Below, piece by piece: positions 15,933 to 24,358 of a stretch of 39,502 nucleotides of DNA. Each line of letters opens with the position of its first letter. Positions within the stretch are counted from its first letter, which is position 1. The position numbers were made by a program, and so were the translations under genes. This stretch comes from Candidatus Hydrogenedentes bacterium UBA2224 (lineage in GTDB: Bacteria; Hydrogenedentota; Hydrogenedentia; Hydrogenedentales; SLHB01): contig DDYW01000066.1 in assembly GCA_002348185.1 (NCBI GenBank), positions 1 through 39,502 of the forward strand, in the 5' to 3' direction. Below the pieces are notes generated by a model. That model did not search any database. It was given only the letters and a program-made list of their open reading frames with translations, and was not told the origin of the DNA.

Positions 15933-17312
15933 ATGCACAAGGAACGAGCCGCTCAACAAGCCGCCTTGCAGGGAAGCATGAAGGCGGTCAGCGCCATCGA
16001 ACGCAAGGGAAAACCCAAAATCGGGGCCGAAGAATTCCTGGCGCTGGCCCGGCGCTTCGGTTTGTCCAGAAAAACCCTGGCCAAAATCAGGCAGGCCCTT
16101 TCCGAAGAAGACCTGGGCGCGGGGCCGTTTTTCGCCAATTACTACGGCAACCTGAAGGAATCGAGCGTCCAGGCCTTTGAACGGACGGCCCGCGAGGTCT
16201 TCGGCGTGAAGCATGCCATCGGGGTCAACTCGGGCACGGGGGCGTTGCACAGCGCATTTGTGGCGGCCGGCGTGGGCCCGGGCAAAGAGGTGATCTGCCC
16301 GGCCATCGGGTTCTATGCCACGGCGGCCGCGGTTGTCCAGGCCAACGGCGTGCCGGTGTTCTGCGATGTCGACGCGTCGCTCGCCATGGATCCGGCCCGG
16401 ATCGCCCCGCTGATCACAAAGCGCACCGTGGCCATCGTGCCGACCTGCGTCATGGGGAGCGTCCCGGACATGGCGGCCATCATGAAGGTGGCCCGCGCAC
16501 ACAAGCTCCGGGTGGTCGAGGACTGCGCACAGTCGTGCGGGGCCCGTTTCCGGGGGCGGAAAGTGGGCACGTTTGGCGACCTGGGCTGTTTCAGCATCTC
16601 CGCGTACAAGATCGTGGGCGGCGGGGAAGGCGGCCTGCTCCTTACCAATTCCCAGCGGCTGTGGGAACGCGCCAACGGCGTGGCCGAATGCGGCGGCCTG
16701 TGGCGTCCCGACCGCTTTGCGCCGCCCCGCTATCCCGACGAGCTGTTCGCCGGGACCAATTACCGCATGTCGGAACTCGAAGCGGCGGTGGACGTGGTGC
16801 AACTCCGCAAGTCCGACGCCACCGTGCGCCGATTCAACGCGGTGAAACAGCGCATTCTGGGCCGGCTCAAGACCTTCCGCGGCATCACCCCGCAGAAACT
16901 CAACGACCCGGACGGGGAAGTCGGCTACACCCTGCGGTTTTTCCCGGAGAACTTCGCGCTGGGCGAGCGAATCGTGCGCGGATTGAAGGCGGCCCGGCTG
17001 GATGCGGGCATGCGCGGCCCAAGCGCGCCTCCCGACTGGCACATCTACCATTCCATGTTCGGCGTGACGCTCAAGTCGAATGCCGACGGGCCCGGCTGCC
17101 CGCTCCATTGCCCGCGGTACCGGGAGGCCGGAGGGAATATCCGCTACGCCCGCGGCGACTGCCCCGTGGCCGACGACCTGTTCGACCGGATGATCAACGT
17201 GAATCTCAATCAGTGGTATACCGCCGCCGATTGCCGGGAGATCGCCGCTCGCATCAACGCGGTTCTGTCGGCGCATTGCAGAGAAGATTCCGGCGCCGCT
17301 CCCTGGCGCTGA
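15933..17312 (+). CDS. DegT/DnrJ/EryC1/StrS-family PLP aminotransferase
   Basis: A 459-aa protein of the sugar/cyclitol aminotransferase family. GVNSGTGALHSAF (about 94-106) binds the cofactor phosphate, VVEDCAQSCGA holds the Asp that contacts the pyridine ring, and Lys226 in SAYKIVGGGEGG is the expected Schiff-base lysine. GTNYRMSELEAAV is also typical. The family aminates keto sugars or, in related members, scyllo-inosose. An extra basic segment of about 50 residues precedes the fold, so translation could also begin at a later ATG (15978). It stands alone, divergent from the EEP gene, with no sugar-biosynthesis cluster, so the substrate is open. Confidence 0.92.
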   Translation: MHKERAAQQAALQGSMKAVSAIERKGKPKIGAEEFLALARRFGLSRKTLAKIRQALSEEDLGAGPFFANYYGNLKESSVQAFERTAREVFGVKHAIGVNSGTGALHSAFVAAGVGPGKEVICPAIGFYATAAAVVQANGVPVFCDVDASLAMDPARIAPLITKRTVAIVPTCVMGSVPDMAAIMKVARAHKLRVVEDCAQSCGARFRGRKVGTFGDLGCFSISAYKIVGGGEGGLLLTNSQRLWERANGVAECGGLWRPDRFAPPRYPDELFAGTNYRMSELEAAVDVVQLRKSDATVRRFNAVKQRILGRLKTFRGITPQKLNDPDGEVGYTLRFFPENFALGERIVRGLKAARLDAGMRGPSAPPDWHIYHSMFGVTLKSNADGPGCPLHCPRYREAGGNIRYARGDCPVADDLFDRMINVNLNQWYTAADCREIAARINAVLSAHCREDSGAAPWR

Positions 17313-17321
17313 AACAGGCAA

Positions 17322-17410
17322 GAGGCTCATTCGGCCCGGCCACGGTTGCGTGCAGTGGGCCTGGGTTGAATTTCACGCGACGTGTTTTGTGCCGCAGCCG
17401 AATGAGCCTC
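17322..17410. repeat. 14-bp perfect inverted repeat with 61-nt loop
   Basis: GAGGCTCATTCGGC (17322-17335) and GCCGAATGAGCCTC (17397-17410) are perfect complements, starting 10 bp after the aminotransferase stop. The loop contains two small hairpins, CACG-GTTG-CGTG (17341-17352) and CACG-CGA-CGTG (17374-17384), giving a possible three-way junction. No T run follows. Confidence 0.7.
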
Positions 17411-17434
17411 GTTGGGAGCCCTGAATCTTCTGCG

Positions 17435-17569
17435 GGCATTCGGGGGAGTGTCATGCCGTCAAGACGTGCACGAGGCCGGTCCGTCGCGCATAACCGCGCG
17501 GGCTGGGCCGGAATTGTCAGCGCGCCTCCTTCCACCGACGATTCGGACATGACACCCCGCTCGAATGCC
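17435..17569. repeat. Long imperfect inverted repeat, about 19 base pairs
   Basis: The left arm (17435-17455) and right arm (17548-17569) pair as GGCATTCG with CGAATGCC, GGGG with CCCC, and TGTCATG with CATGACA, leaving short AG and GCT bulges. The enclosed 92 nt show no gene. The arms share CATTCGG/CGAATG with the neighbouring 14-bp inverted repeat, so alternative pairing is possible. Confidence 0.6.
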
Positions 17570-17587
17570 AAACTGCCTATGGGAAAC

Positions 17588-17606
17588 CGCCGGACACGGC
17601 GTTTTT
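17588..17606 (+). terminator. Small hairpin with T tract
   Basis: CGCCG (17588-17592), loop GACA, CGGCG (17597-17601) and TTTTT (17602-17606) make a short but complete intrinsic-terminator pattern on the plus strand. It lies downstream of the two inverted repeats and could end either the aminotransferase transcript or a small RNA. From 17607 to 17763 nothing else is recognisable. Confidence 0.4.
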
Positions 17607-17763
17607 CGGGCCGCACCCCCGGCGGGAATGCCGGTTCCGTCGCGCAAGCGCACCCTTCAATGCAAGCGCCCATACTACAATCCGCACGATGCCGCCGTTA
17701 CAGCGCGTCCAGGCCCGGTGCGGGCCGGTTGCGCCGGGGTGGCTGCGAATAACGCGAAAACAC

Positions 17764-17792
17764 TTGGAAAATGCGGAACACCGTGCTAAGAT
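17764..17792 (+). promoter_or_regulatory. Candidate sigma-70 promoter for the lipoprotein gene
   Basis: TTGGAA (17764-17769), a 17-bp spacer and TAAGAT (17787-17792) lie 76 bp before the ATG at 17869. Both boxes match four of six bases with ideal spacing. Confidence 0.5.
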
Positions 17793-17868
17793 CCCGCCAT
17801 TACGTCCGGAGTAAAACCCTGTCAGGTGCAAGTGAATTCCGGGACGCAAACGAGGAAGGAAGACCCCG

Positions 17869-18324
17869 ATGAAGAAACTGTTGGCGACATTGCTGGTGGG
17901 TGTTTTTGTGGTCATGATGGCAGGCTGCAGCGGCGGCGCGAAAGACGCGGCGCCCGCGGGCGGCGAAACCGAAGAAACCCTGGCTCCGCCTCCGGCCGGC
18001 ACCGTGGAGACGCCTCCTGCCGCGCCGGTGGAACCCGCCGTCGAGGCCCCGGGCGACACGGCGGCGGCCGACCCCGCGGCCGCGGGCGCAGCCGGACTGT
18101 CCGGCACCAAGTGGCAGTTGGGTGAATACGTGGTGGATTTCAAAGACGACGGAAAAGTGCTTGTCAAAGGCGGCCAGATTGCCACCCTGATGCCGGATGG
18201 CGCCGAGGGTGAGTACAAGGTCGAAGACGGCAAGTTCTCGGTCAGCGTGCTCGGCCAGAGCTTCAACGGCACGTGGGACGGCTCGAAACTCGTGGTGGAT
18301 GGCAACGAGGCCGTGCCGCAATAA
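17869..18324 (+). CDS. Small lipoprotein of unknown function
   Basis: A 151-aa predicted lipoprotein. The signal MKKLLATLLVGVFVVM ends in the lipobox MAGC, with Cys20 as the lipidated residue. Residues 21-80 are a low-complexity Ala/Pro/Glu/Gly linker. Residues 81-151 form a small beta-rich domain with repeated patterns (GTKWQLGEYVVDFKDDGKV, then GEYKVEDGKFSV, then GTWDGSKLVVDG) like a lipocalin or META-like sheet; I cannot name the family. ATG 17869 follows GGAAGGAAG. The gene is monocistronic: its own promoter lies upstream and a strong terminator downstream. Confidence 0.85.
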   Translation: MKKLLATLLVGVFVVMMAGCSGGAKDAAPAGGETEETLAPPPAGTVETPPAAPVEPAVEAPGDTAAADPAAAGAAGLSGTKWQLGEYVVDFKDDGKVLVKGGQIATLMPDGAEGEYKVEDGKFSVSVLGQSFNGTWDGSKLVVDGNEAVPQ

Positions 18325-18346
18325 CCTTCTCGATGCAGTGTCTGCG

Positions 18347-18378
18347 CCGGCGCCCGGGATGTCCGGGCGCCGGTTTTT
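18347..18378 (+). terminator. Strong intrinsic terminator
   Basis: An 11-bp perfect stem, CCGGCGCCCGG (18347-18357) with CCGGGCGCCGG (18363-18373), around a GATGT loop is followed directly by TTTTT (18374-18378). It lies 22 bp after the lipoprotein stop codon. Confidence 0.9.
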
Positions 18379-18748
18379 CGTCCCAGCCGCTCCCGTTCGC
18401 GCGGGGTTCGGCCGCCCGCGGCCGCGGCGCTGCTTCATTTGAGGCAGGATGCCGCATTTGGGCGCGTCAGCCCGGCGCGCCGCAGGCGCCGTGCGGGGGG
18501 GGGCGGAGGTTGCAAACCCTTGAAAATCAATGCTATCGTAGCGTCTCCTCTGCATCCCCCCATGCGGGCACGATCATTGCAGGCCTCGCGGTGGGGATGT
18601 ATGTCATCGGCCGGTCAGGGGCGCCTGCTCTGTCTGGTGTGACGGGATGTGGCGGCGCTGCGCGGCCCCAACGGCTGCTGAACAAACGGATCGAGAAACG
18701 CGCCCGGGTCTTCGGAGCGCGGGGTCCAGGCTCAGGAGTATTCGCGAC
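18379..18748 (+). promoter_or_regulatory. Spacer before the ABC operon, with one candidate promoter
   Basis: The only recognisable signal in this 370-bp spacer is TTGCAA (18510-18515), an 18-bp spacer and TATCGT (18534-18539), about 200 bp before the ATPase gene. The -10 box is weak. The AGGAG at 18734-18738 is the ATPase ribosome-binding site. The rest is GC-rich with no gene, repeat or RNA that I can identify. Confidence 0.3.
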
Positions 18749-19714
18749 ATGATCAAGACACAGAACCTCACCATGCACTATGGGCCCGTGCGGGCCCTGG
18801 ATCGTGTGTCGTTCGAGGTGAAGCAGGGCGAGATTGTCGGCCTGCTCGGCCCCAATGGCGCGGGCAAATCGACGACCATGAAGATCCTCACGACCTATCT
18901 CCACCCCACGAGCGGCACGGCCACTGTCGGGGGGATGGACGTGCTCGAGAATCCGCTGGGCGTGCGCAAGATCATCGGGTACCTGCCCGAGGTGCTTCCC
19001 CTGTACATGGACATGGAGGTCCGGGCGTACTTGAGCTTCGTGGCGCGGTCGCGGGGCCTCGGCGGCGCGAAACTCCGTGAACGCACTGAGGTGGTGCTGG
19101 AGGAATGCGGGCTTAAGCCCATGTACCGCAAGATCATACGCGAGCTTTCCAAGGGCTACCGCCAGCGCACGGCCCTGGCCCAGGCCCTCATACACGACCC
19201 GGAGATCATCATCCTCGACGAGCCCACCTCCGGCCTGGACCCGCACCAGATCATTGAGATTCGCCAATTGATCCGGCGGCTCGCCAGCGGTCGCACCGTA
19301 ATCCTCTCCACCCACATCCTCCAGGAGGTCGAGGCCGCCGCGGACCGGATCGTCATCATTAACCGGGGCCGCATCGTTGGCGACGGCACGCTCGAGGAAT
19401 TGCGCGAACGCGCCAAGAAACACGACCGCGCCGAGGTCTCGGTGCGGGGTGAACGCAACGAGATCGAACGCCTGCTGTCGGGCCTCGAGGGCACGCGCCG
19501 CGTGCATTTCCTCAGGGAATCCGACGGATTCGTGTCATTTCAATTACTCGGCAAGCCGGGGTCGCAGCAGTGGCGCGAAATCGGCAAGCTGGCCCGGTTA
19601 AAGGGCTGGGAGCTGCGCGAACTCACCGAGCGCCCGCTGAGCCTGGAAGAGACCTTCCTGGCGCTCACGGAACCCGAAGCCCTGGCGAAGAGCGAAAAGG
19701 GAGAGGCAGGATGA
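18749..19714 (+). CDS. ABC transporter ATPase, GldA-like
   Basis: A 321-aa cytoplasmic ATPase of the ABC-2 class. Walker A GPNGAGKST is at 34-42, the signature is LSKGYRQR, and Walker B plus D-loop is IIILDEPTSGLD, followed by the switch His in STHIL. The C-terminal 90 residues are the extension usual in GldA/NatA-type subunits. ATG 18749 has AGGAG 10 nt upstream, which excludes the longer in-frame start at 18647. The stop overlaps the next start by 4 bp, so the ATPase and its permease partner are translationally coupled. Pairing with a GldG-type protein makes it the motor of a Gld-like exporter or membrane-remodelling complex. It does not by itself imply gliding. Confidence 0.93.
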   Translation: MIKTQNLTMHYGPVRALDRVSFEVKQGEIVGLLGPNGAGKSTTMKILTTYLHPTSGTATVGGMDVLENPLGVRKIIGYLPEVLPLYMDMEVRAYLSFVARSRGLGGAKLRERTEVVLEECGLKPMYRKIIRELSKGYRQRTALAQALIHDPEIIILDEPTSGLDPHQIIEIRQLIRRLASGRTVILSTHILQEVEAAADRIVIINRGRIVGDGTLEELRERAKKHDRAEVSVRGERNEIERLLSGLEGTRRVHFLRESDGFVSFQLLGKPGSQQWREIGKLARLKGWELRELTERPLSLEETFLALTEPEALAKSEKGEAG

Positions 19715-22233
19715 AGAACATCAAGACAATCGTTTCGCGCGACCTGGGGGCCTATTTCACGTCCCCCGTCGGGTACATTTTCATCATTGTGTTTCTCGCG
19801 ATGAGCGTGGGGATCTTCATGACGTCGTTCTTCACGTTCCCCATGGCCGACATGCGCAATTTCTTCGCCAACCTGCCCATCATCCTGTGCGTGTTCATCC
19901 CCGCGGTGACCATGCGCGTATGGGCGGAAGAGCGCAAAGAAAACACCTGGGAACTTCTCCTGACCTTCCCGATGCGGGCGCGGGAACTCGTGCTGGGCAA
20001 ATACTTCGCTACGCTGGCGTTTTACCTCATCACGCTCGCGGCCACGTTTACGGTGCCGCTCATGCTCGCCATGCTGGGCAACCCCGACGGCGGCATGATT
20101 GCCGGCGGCTATCTGGGCGCGACCCTGCTCGGAGCCATGTTCCTGTCCATGGGCCTGTTTTTCTCGGGGTTCTGCAAGGATCAGATCGTGGCCTTCGTGG
20201 TGACCCTGCTTGCCTGTTTTGCCGTGTTTCTCGTCGGCACAAATTTCATCGCGGGGTATATTGACGGATTTTTCCCCGGCCTGGGCTCCGCCCTGAGCCA
20301 GATGGCCGGCGTGATCGACCACTACAACGCGTTTATCCGCGGCGTGGTGGAAGTGGGCGATGTGCTGTATTTCGTGGGATGGACGGTCCTCTTCCTGGTG
20401 CTGAACGCGCTGTATATTGAAGGGCGCAGCCGGCCGGGCATCCGCCTCCAGTTTGGCGCGGCCATCGCCCTCTGCCTGGGGATCGGCCTCGCCCTCAACT
20501 GGCTCACCATCGACACCAGCCTCTACCGGTTCGACCTCACGGAGGACAAGATCTACACCGTGTCGCCCGCGGCGAAGCGCATTCTGTCTGAGGTCAAACG
20601 CCCGGTGCAGGTCAATCTCTACATCACGCCCAAGAGCGACATGCCCACCGCCTACACCCAGCTTGAGCAGGACATCACGGGCAAGCTCGAAGAACTTCGG
20701 GTCGCGTCCAACGGCATGATCGAGCCCGACGTCGTATACCTGCAGGCGGCAAACGTCATGACCAGCGCGCCCGCCTTCGGAGAGGAAGAGGCGGAGGAGG
20801 ACCAGACCGACAAGGCCGAGAAACGCATGCTCGAAAAAGGCGTGGAACCGTTCGGCGTGCAGGTCATGTCGGGCGACGAGATCAGCCAGAAGCTGATCTA
20901 TTCGAGCATCGGCGTGGGACTGGGCGCGGAAGCCGAGGAGATCATCCCCCAGGTGACGCCCGAGACGGTGCAGCAGCTCGAGTACCGGCTGATCAACATC
21001 ATCTTCAAACTCACGCGCGAGAAAAAGCCCGTCGTGGCCCTGGTCGCCCCGAAGGAATCGTTCAACATCGACCCGCAGATGCGGCAGATCATGATGCAGA
21101 TGGGCCAGGCCATTCCCGAACAGCGCGATCCCTACGACGTGCTGCAGGCCTACCTGGAATCGGAGAAATATGAAGTGCGGCGCGTCGACTTGACCAAGGA
21201 CAGCCCCCTGCCCGAGGAATACGACACGCTGGCCGTCATCAACCCGCGGCAGTTGAACGAGCGCCAGCGGTGGGAGATCAGCCGCGCGCTGGCCTCCGGC
21301 AAGTCGGTCATCCTGGCCGTGCAGAACTACCTGTGGGATTACCGCACCAGCAGCCGCGGCATCACGATGGCCCGCCAGGACGAAAACCCGCAGGTCAATG
21401 AGCTGCTCGAAAAATACGGGCTGAGCGTGGACGACGACCTGTTGATGGACGTCAACAGCTTCCCGCTGCGGATTCGCAGCAACGATCCGCTCCAGAACCT
21501 GCTCGGCGGCGGCACGCCGATCACCAGCCCGATGCACATCGAGGTCACCAGCGAACAGATGGACAGCGAGACCTCGATCACGAGCCGGCTCGGGTTCATC
21601 ACGTACCTGTGGGGAACGGCCCTCACGATTGACCAGGAAGAACTCAAGAAGCACGGTCTCGAGGCGCGTGTCATCATGCACACGAGCGACAAGGCCTGGA
21701 CGGCCCCGCCCGATACGCAGTTGAGCCAGGAATTGTTTGAGCCGCCCGCCGACGGCGATCAGTATCCGCTGATGGCCCTGGTGACGGGGTCCTTCCCCGA
21801 CGCCTACACGGGCCAGGAACGGCCGAACTGGCCGCCGCCCCAGCCGCAGCCGGGCATGCCGCCCATGCCGCCGTCGGACGAGGAGGAAGGGCCCGTCCCG
21901 CCGTTGACCGCGGCCCCGGGCAAGCTCATTCTGCTCGGCGCGTCGCAGATGTTCCGCAGCGATTTCCTGCAGCAGTCGAACGCGGACCTGTTCCTCAACA
22001 GCATCGACGCGCTGACGCTGGGCGACGATCTGGTGAACGTGCGCAGCCGCAAACCGGTGGACCGCACGATCTCGAAACCGAGCGCGAACCAGGTCAACGC
22101 ATGGAAATTCGTCAACTACGTGCTGGTGAGCCTGGTCATCATCGCGGTCGGCGTGATCGTGACCGTGGTGCGGCGGCAGGCGCGCAACGCGTACACGGTA
22201 TCCTTTATGAACGAGAGCCCGCCGGCCGAATGA
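19711..22233 (+). CDS. Fused GldF-type permease and GldG-type auxiliary protein
   Basis: An 840-aa two-part membrane protein. Residues 1 to about 250 are an ABC-2 permease with some six hydrophobic segments (starting SRDLGAYFTSPVGYIFIIVF). Another membrane segment follows, then the GldG hallmark YRFDLTEDKIYTVSP and a large extracytoplasmic domain of the ABC-auxiliary type (about 300-780). That domain contains an acidic insertion and a Pro/Met-rich stretch. A final membrane helix lies near 800-825 and ends in basic residues. In Bacteroidota gldF and gldG are separate genes; here they are one chain, as in some other phyla. ATG 19711 lies within the ATPase stop (ATGA). With the DUF4340 protein downstream it completes a three-gene transporter-like unit of unknown cargo. 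Confidence 0.88.
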   Translation: MKNIKTIVSRDLGAYFTSPVGYIFIIVFLAMSVGIFMTSFFTFPMADMRNFFANLPIILCVFIPAVTMRVWAEERKENTWELLLTFPMRARELVLGKYFATLAFYLITLAATFTVPLMLAMLGNPDGGMIAGGYLGATLLGAMFLSMGLFFSGFCKDQIVAFVVTLLACFAVFLVGTNFIAGYIDGFFPGLGSALSQMAGVIDHYNAFIRGVVEVGDVLYFVGWTVLFLVLNALYIEGRSRPGIRLQFGAAIALCLGIGLALNWLTIDTSLYRFDLTEDKIYTVSPAAKRILSEVKRPVQVNLYITPKSDMPTAYTQLEQDITGKLEELRVASNGMIEPDVVYLQAANVMTSAPAFGEEEAEEDQTDKAEKRMLEKGVEPFGVQVMSGDEISQKLIYSSIGVGLGAEAEEIIPQVTPETVQQLEYRLINIIFKLTREKKPVVALVAPKESFNIDPQMRQIMMQMGQAIPEQRDPYDVLQAYLESEKYEVRRVDLTKDSPLPEEYDTLAVINPRQLNERQRWEISRALASGKSVILAVQNYLWDYRTSSRGITMARQDENPQVNELLEKYGLSVDDDLLMDVNSFPLRIRSNDPLQNLLGGGTPITSPMHIEVTSEQMDSETSITSRLGFITYLWGTALTIDQEELKKHGLEARVIMHTSDKAWTAPPDTQLSQELFEPPADGDQYPLMALVTGSFPDAYTGQERPNWPPPQPQPGMPPMPPSDEEEGPVPPLTAAPGKLILLGASQMFRSDFLQQSNADLFLNSIDALTLGDDLVNVRSRKPVDRTISKPSANQVNAWKFVNYVLVSLVIIAVGVIVTVVRRQARNAYTVSFMNESPPAE

Positions 22234-22295
22234 CGGCGGCGGAGCAACCCGAAGAGACACTGGCAACGGCCCGATAGGGATTGTGGAGAGGTGCC

Positions 22296-24308
22296 ATGAG
22301 AAAGTGGAAGAATCTGGTTCCCCTGGCGGTGATCCTGGCCATTCTGGCGGCCTTGGTCGTGTTGAAGCAGGTCCAGAACCGCCCGGTGGCGATCGAGGAA
22401 CAGCTTCAGGCGAAAGTCACCCCGCTTGTGCCCGAAACCGTCACCGAGGGCGCGATCACCCGCATTGACCTCTACACGGGCGCCAAGCCGGACGAAAAGG
22501 TGACCGTCCAGCGGGATGCCGCCGACCCGAATGTCTGGCGCGTCACCAGCCACTTCAACGCCCCAGCCAACAAAGACAAGATCGACGAGTTCCTCGAGAA
22601 ACTGACCGGCCTGCAGGGCGAGTACCGCGCCGGCGACGTTACCGGCGACGATCTGGGCGAGTTTGACCTGGCCGAGGACAGCGCGTTCCACGTGCTCGCG
22701 TATACCGGGGACGCGGAAACGCCCGCCGTGCACCTCCTGAACGGCAAGGCCCCGAAATCCGGCCAGGTCTTCGTGCGTACGGCCGATGGAAACACCATCT
22801 ACGTCGCCGATGTCAACTTCCGCAGCGAAGCCATGATCTGGAGCGAGGAAGCGGGCGCCGCGCCCGAGCCCGGACCCTGGGAAGACAAGGACATCGTGAA
22901 GGTCGACGCGGAAGAGATCACCAGGGTCGCCGTCACCATGCCGGACAAAGCGCTCGTGTTCGAAAAGCGCGAGAAACCTGTTGAGAAGAAAGAGGGCGAG
23001 GAAGAGAAGCCGGCCGAAGGCGAGGAGGCCGCGCCGACGCCCGCCGAAGCGCCCGCGCCCGAATTCGAATGGGTGCTGGCGTCGGGCGGCGTCGCGGGTC
23101 AGACGTTCAAACAGGCGGGACTCGACGCGCTCGTTCGCGCATTCAATCCGCTGAGCGCGACCGAGATCGTGGACCCCGGCAAGCTGGAGGACTGGAACCT
23201 GGCCACGCCCGGGTTCACGTGCGTGCTGACCCTCAAGGACAACAAGGAAGTCGTCCTGGAAGGCGGATTGCCGGCGTCAAGCGCCGACGGGTACGTGCGG
23301 GTTGCCGGCGCCGCGGAACCCGTCGTCTACAAGCTGTCGTCGTACAACTTCGCCAAGGTGTTTCCGAAAGGCTCCGATTTCTTCGACCTGCAGACCCTGG
23401 CCCTCGACAAGGAAGCCCTCACGCGCATCGAAATGCAATTGCCGGGAACGCGAGCCGTCCTCGCCAAAGAGGGCGCCAACTGGACCGTCGCCGAACCCGC
23501 GGCGGACCTCGAGGTGGATAGCACCGCGATCTCGACCCTGGCCGGCGCCCTCGCCGCCTGGAAAGCCGCCGACTACACCGATTCCGCGGCGCTGGGCGAG
23601 CCGGTGCGTACTATCACCTTCACCACAAGCGACGGCGCGTCGCACGTGCTCGAAATCGGCGGCCCCTCGCGGTCGATTGACGGCAATTACGCGCGCCTGG
23701 ACGGCGGTCCCGTCGTGGCCATGACCAAGGGCGACGTGGGCAAGGTCCTCGTCGAGCCCAGGAACCTCTACCGGCGCGCGCTTCTCGAGAAGATCGCCGA
23801 TGACATCCAGTCCGTGGCCATTACGCCGGCCGGCGGCGAGGCCCTCGTCCTCACCCGCAACGAAAGCGGCGCGTGGATGTTCGGGGACGCCGAAGCCAAC
23901 CCGGATACCGCGGGCGACATCGCTGAGACTATCGCGGACATTCAGGCGGAGGACATCCTGTTCGGAAGAGCGTCCGCCGATTTTGTGCCCCAGGCGACCA
24001 TCGACGTCACCGTCAAGACGGGCGAGACCTGCAAACTCCTGCTCGGGGCCGAAACCGATGCCGGAAGGGAGTTCGTGATGGAGGGCAAGGCCTCGGTCTT
24101 CGTGATGGCCAGGGAAGACGCCGCCGCCCTGACCCCGTCGCCGGATTCGTTGAAGATACCCGAGCCTGTGGAAGCCCCTGCGGCCGAAGCCCCTGCGACC
24201 GAAGCCCCTGCGGCTGAAGCCCCTGCGGCTGAAGCCCCTGCGGCTGAAGCCCCTGCGGCTGAAGCCCCAGTTTCCGCGCCCACGGAAAGCGCCGCTGCCC
24301 AGCCGTAG
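22296..24308 (+). CDS. DUF4340-domain membrane-anchored protein
   Basis: A 670-aa protein with a single N-terminal membrane anchor (about 7-24) and a long extracytoplasmic part composed of repeated beta-rich DUF4340 units. The units alternate short lipid/peptide-like folds with patterns such as ITRIDLYTG, ITRVAVTMPD and LTRIEMQLPG. Such proteins nearly always follow GldA-GldFG-like ABC genes, where they are thought to be a periplasmic partner. An acidic Glu/Lys/Pro insertion lies near residues 230-255. The C-terminus is a repetitive AEAPA tail coded by 15-bp tandem repeats. ATG 22296 follows GGAGAG by 5 nt, 62 bp after the permease stop. Confidence 0.85.
   Translation: MRKWKNLVPLAVILAILAALVVLKQVQNRPVAIEEQLQAKVTPLVPETVTEGAITRIDLYTGAKPDEKVTVQRDAADPNVWRVTSHFNAPANKDKIDEFLEKLTGLQGEYRAGDVTGDDLGEFDLAEDSAFHVLAYTGDAETPAVHLLNGKAPKSGQVFVRTADGNTIYVADVNFRSEAMIWSEEAGAAPEPGPWEDKDIVKVDAEEITRVAVTMPDKALVFEKREKPVEKKEGEEEKPAEGEEAAPTPAEAPAPEFEWVLASGGVAGQTFKQAGLDALVRAFNPLSATEIVDPGKLEDWNLATPGFTCVLTLKDNKEVVLEGGLPASSADGYVRVAGAAEPVVYKLSSYNFAKVFPKGSDFFDLQTLALDKEALTRIEMQLPGTRAVLAKEGANWTVAEPAADLEVDSTAISTLAGALAAWKAADYTDSAALGEPVRTITFTTSDGASHVLEIGGPSRSIDGNYARLDGGPVVAMTKGDVGKVLVEPRNLYRRALLEKIADDIQSVAITPAGGEALVLTRNESGAWMFGDAEANPDTAGDIAETIADIQAEDILFGRASADFVPQATIDVTVKTGETCKLLLGAETDAGREFVMEGKASVFVMAREDAAALTPSPDSLKIPEPVEAPAAEAPATEAPAAEAPAAEAPAAEAPAAEAPVSAPTESAAAQP
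24171..24260 (+). repeat. 15-bp tandem repeat inside the DUF4340 gene
   Basis: Six copies of GAAGCCCCTGCGGCT, the first two slightly altered, encode repeated Glu-Ala-Pro-Ala-Ala. Being a multiple of three, copy-number change would alter tail length without a frameshift. The last three or four copies are identical, which suggests recent expansion. Confidence 0.9.
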
Positions 24309-24358
24309 TCGCGACGAATGAGAAGGCTGCGCCCCGGACGCAGGAAGGAGCGGTCATC

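Noticed and set aside
19540..22266. A 908-codon open frame on the minus strand
   Set aside because: Shadow of the GldF-GldG fusion; His/Arg/Asp-rich translation typical of an antisense GC-rich frame.
24171..24260. CRISPR-like array
   Set aside because: The repeats are contiguous 15-bp units without spacers and in frame within a coding sequence.
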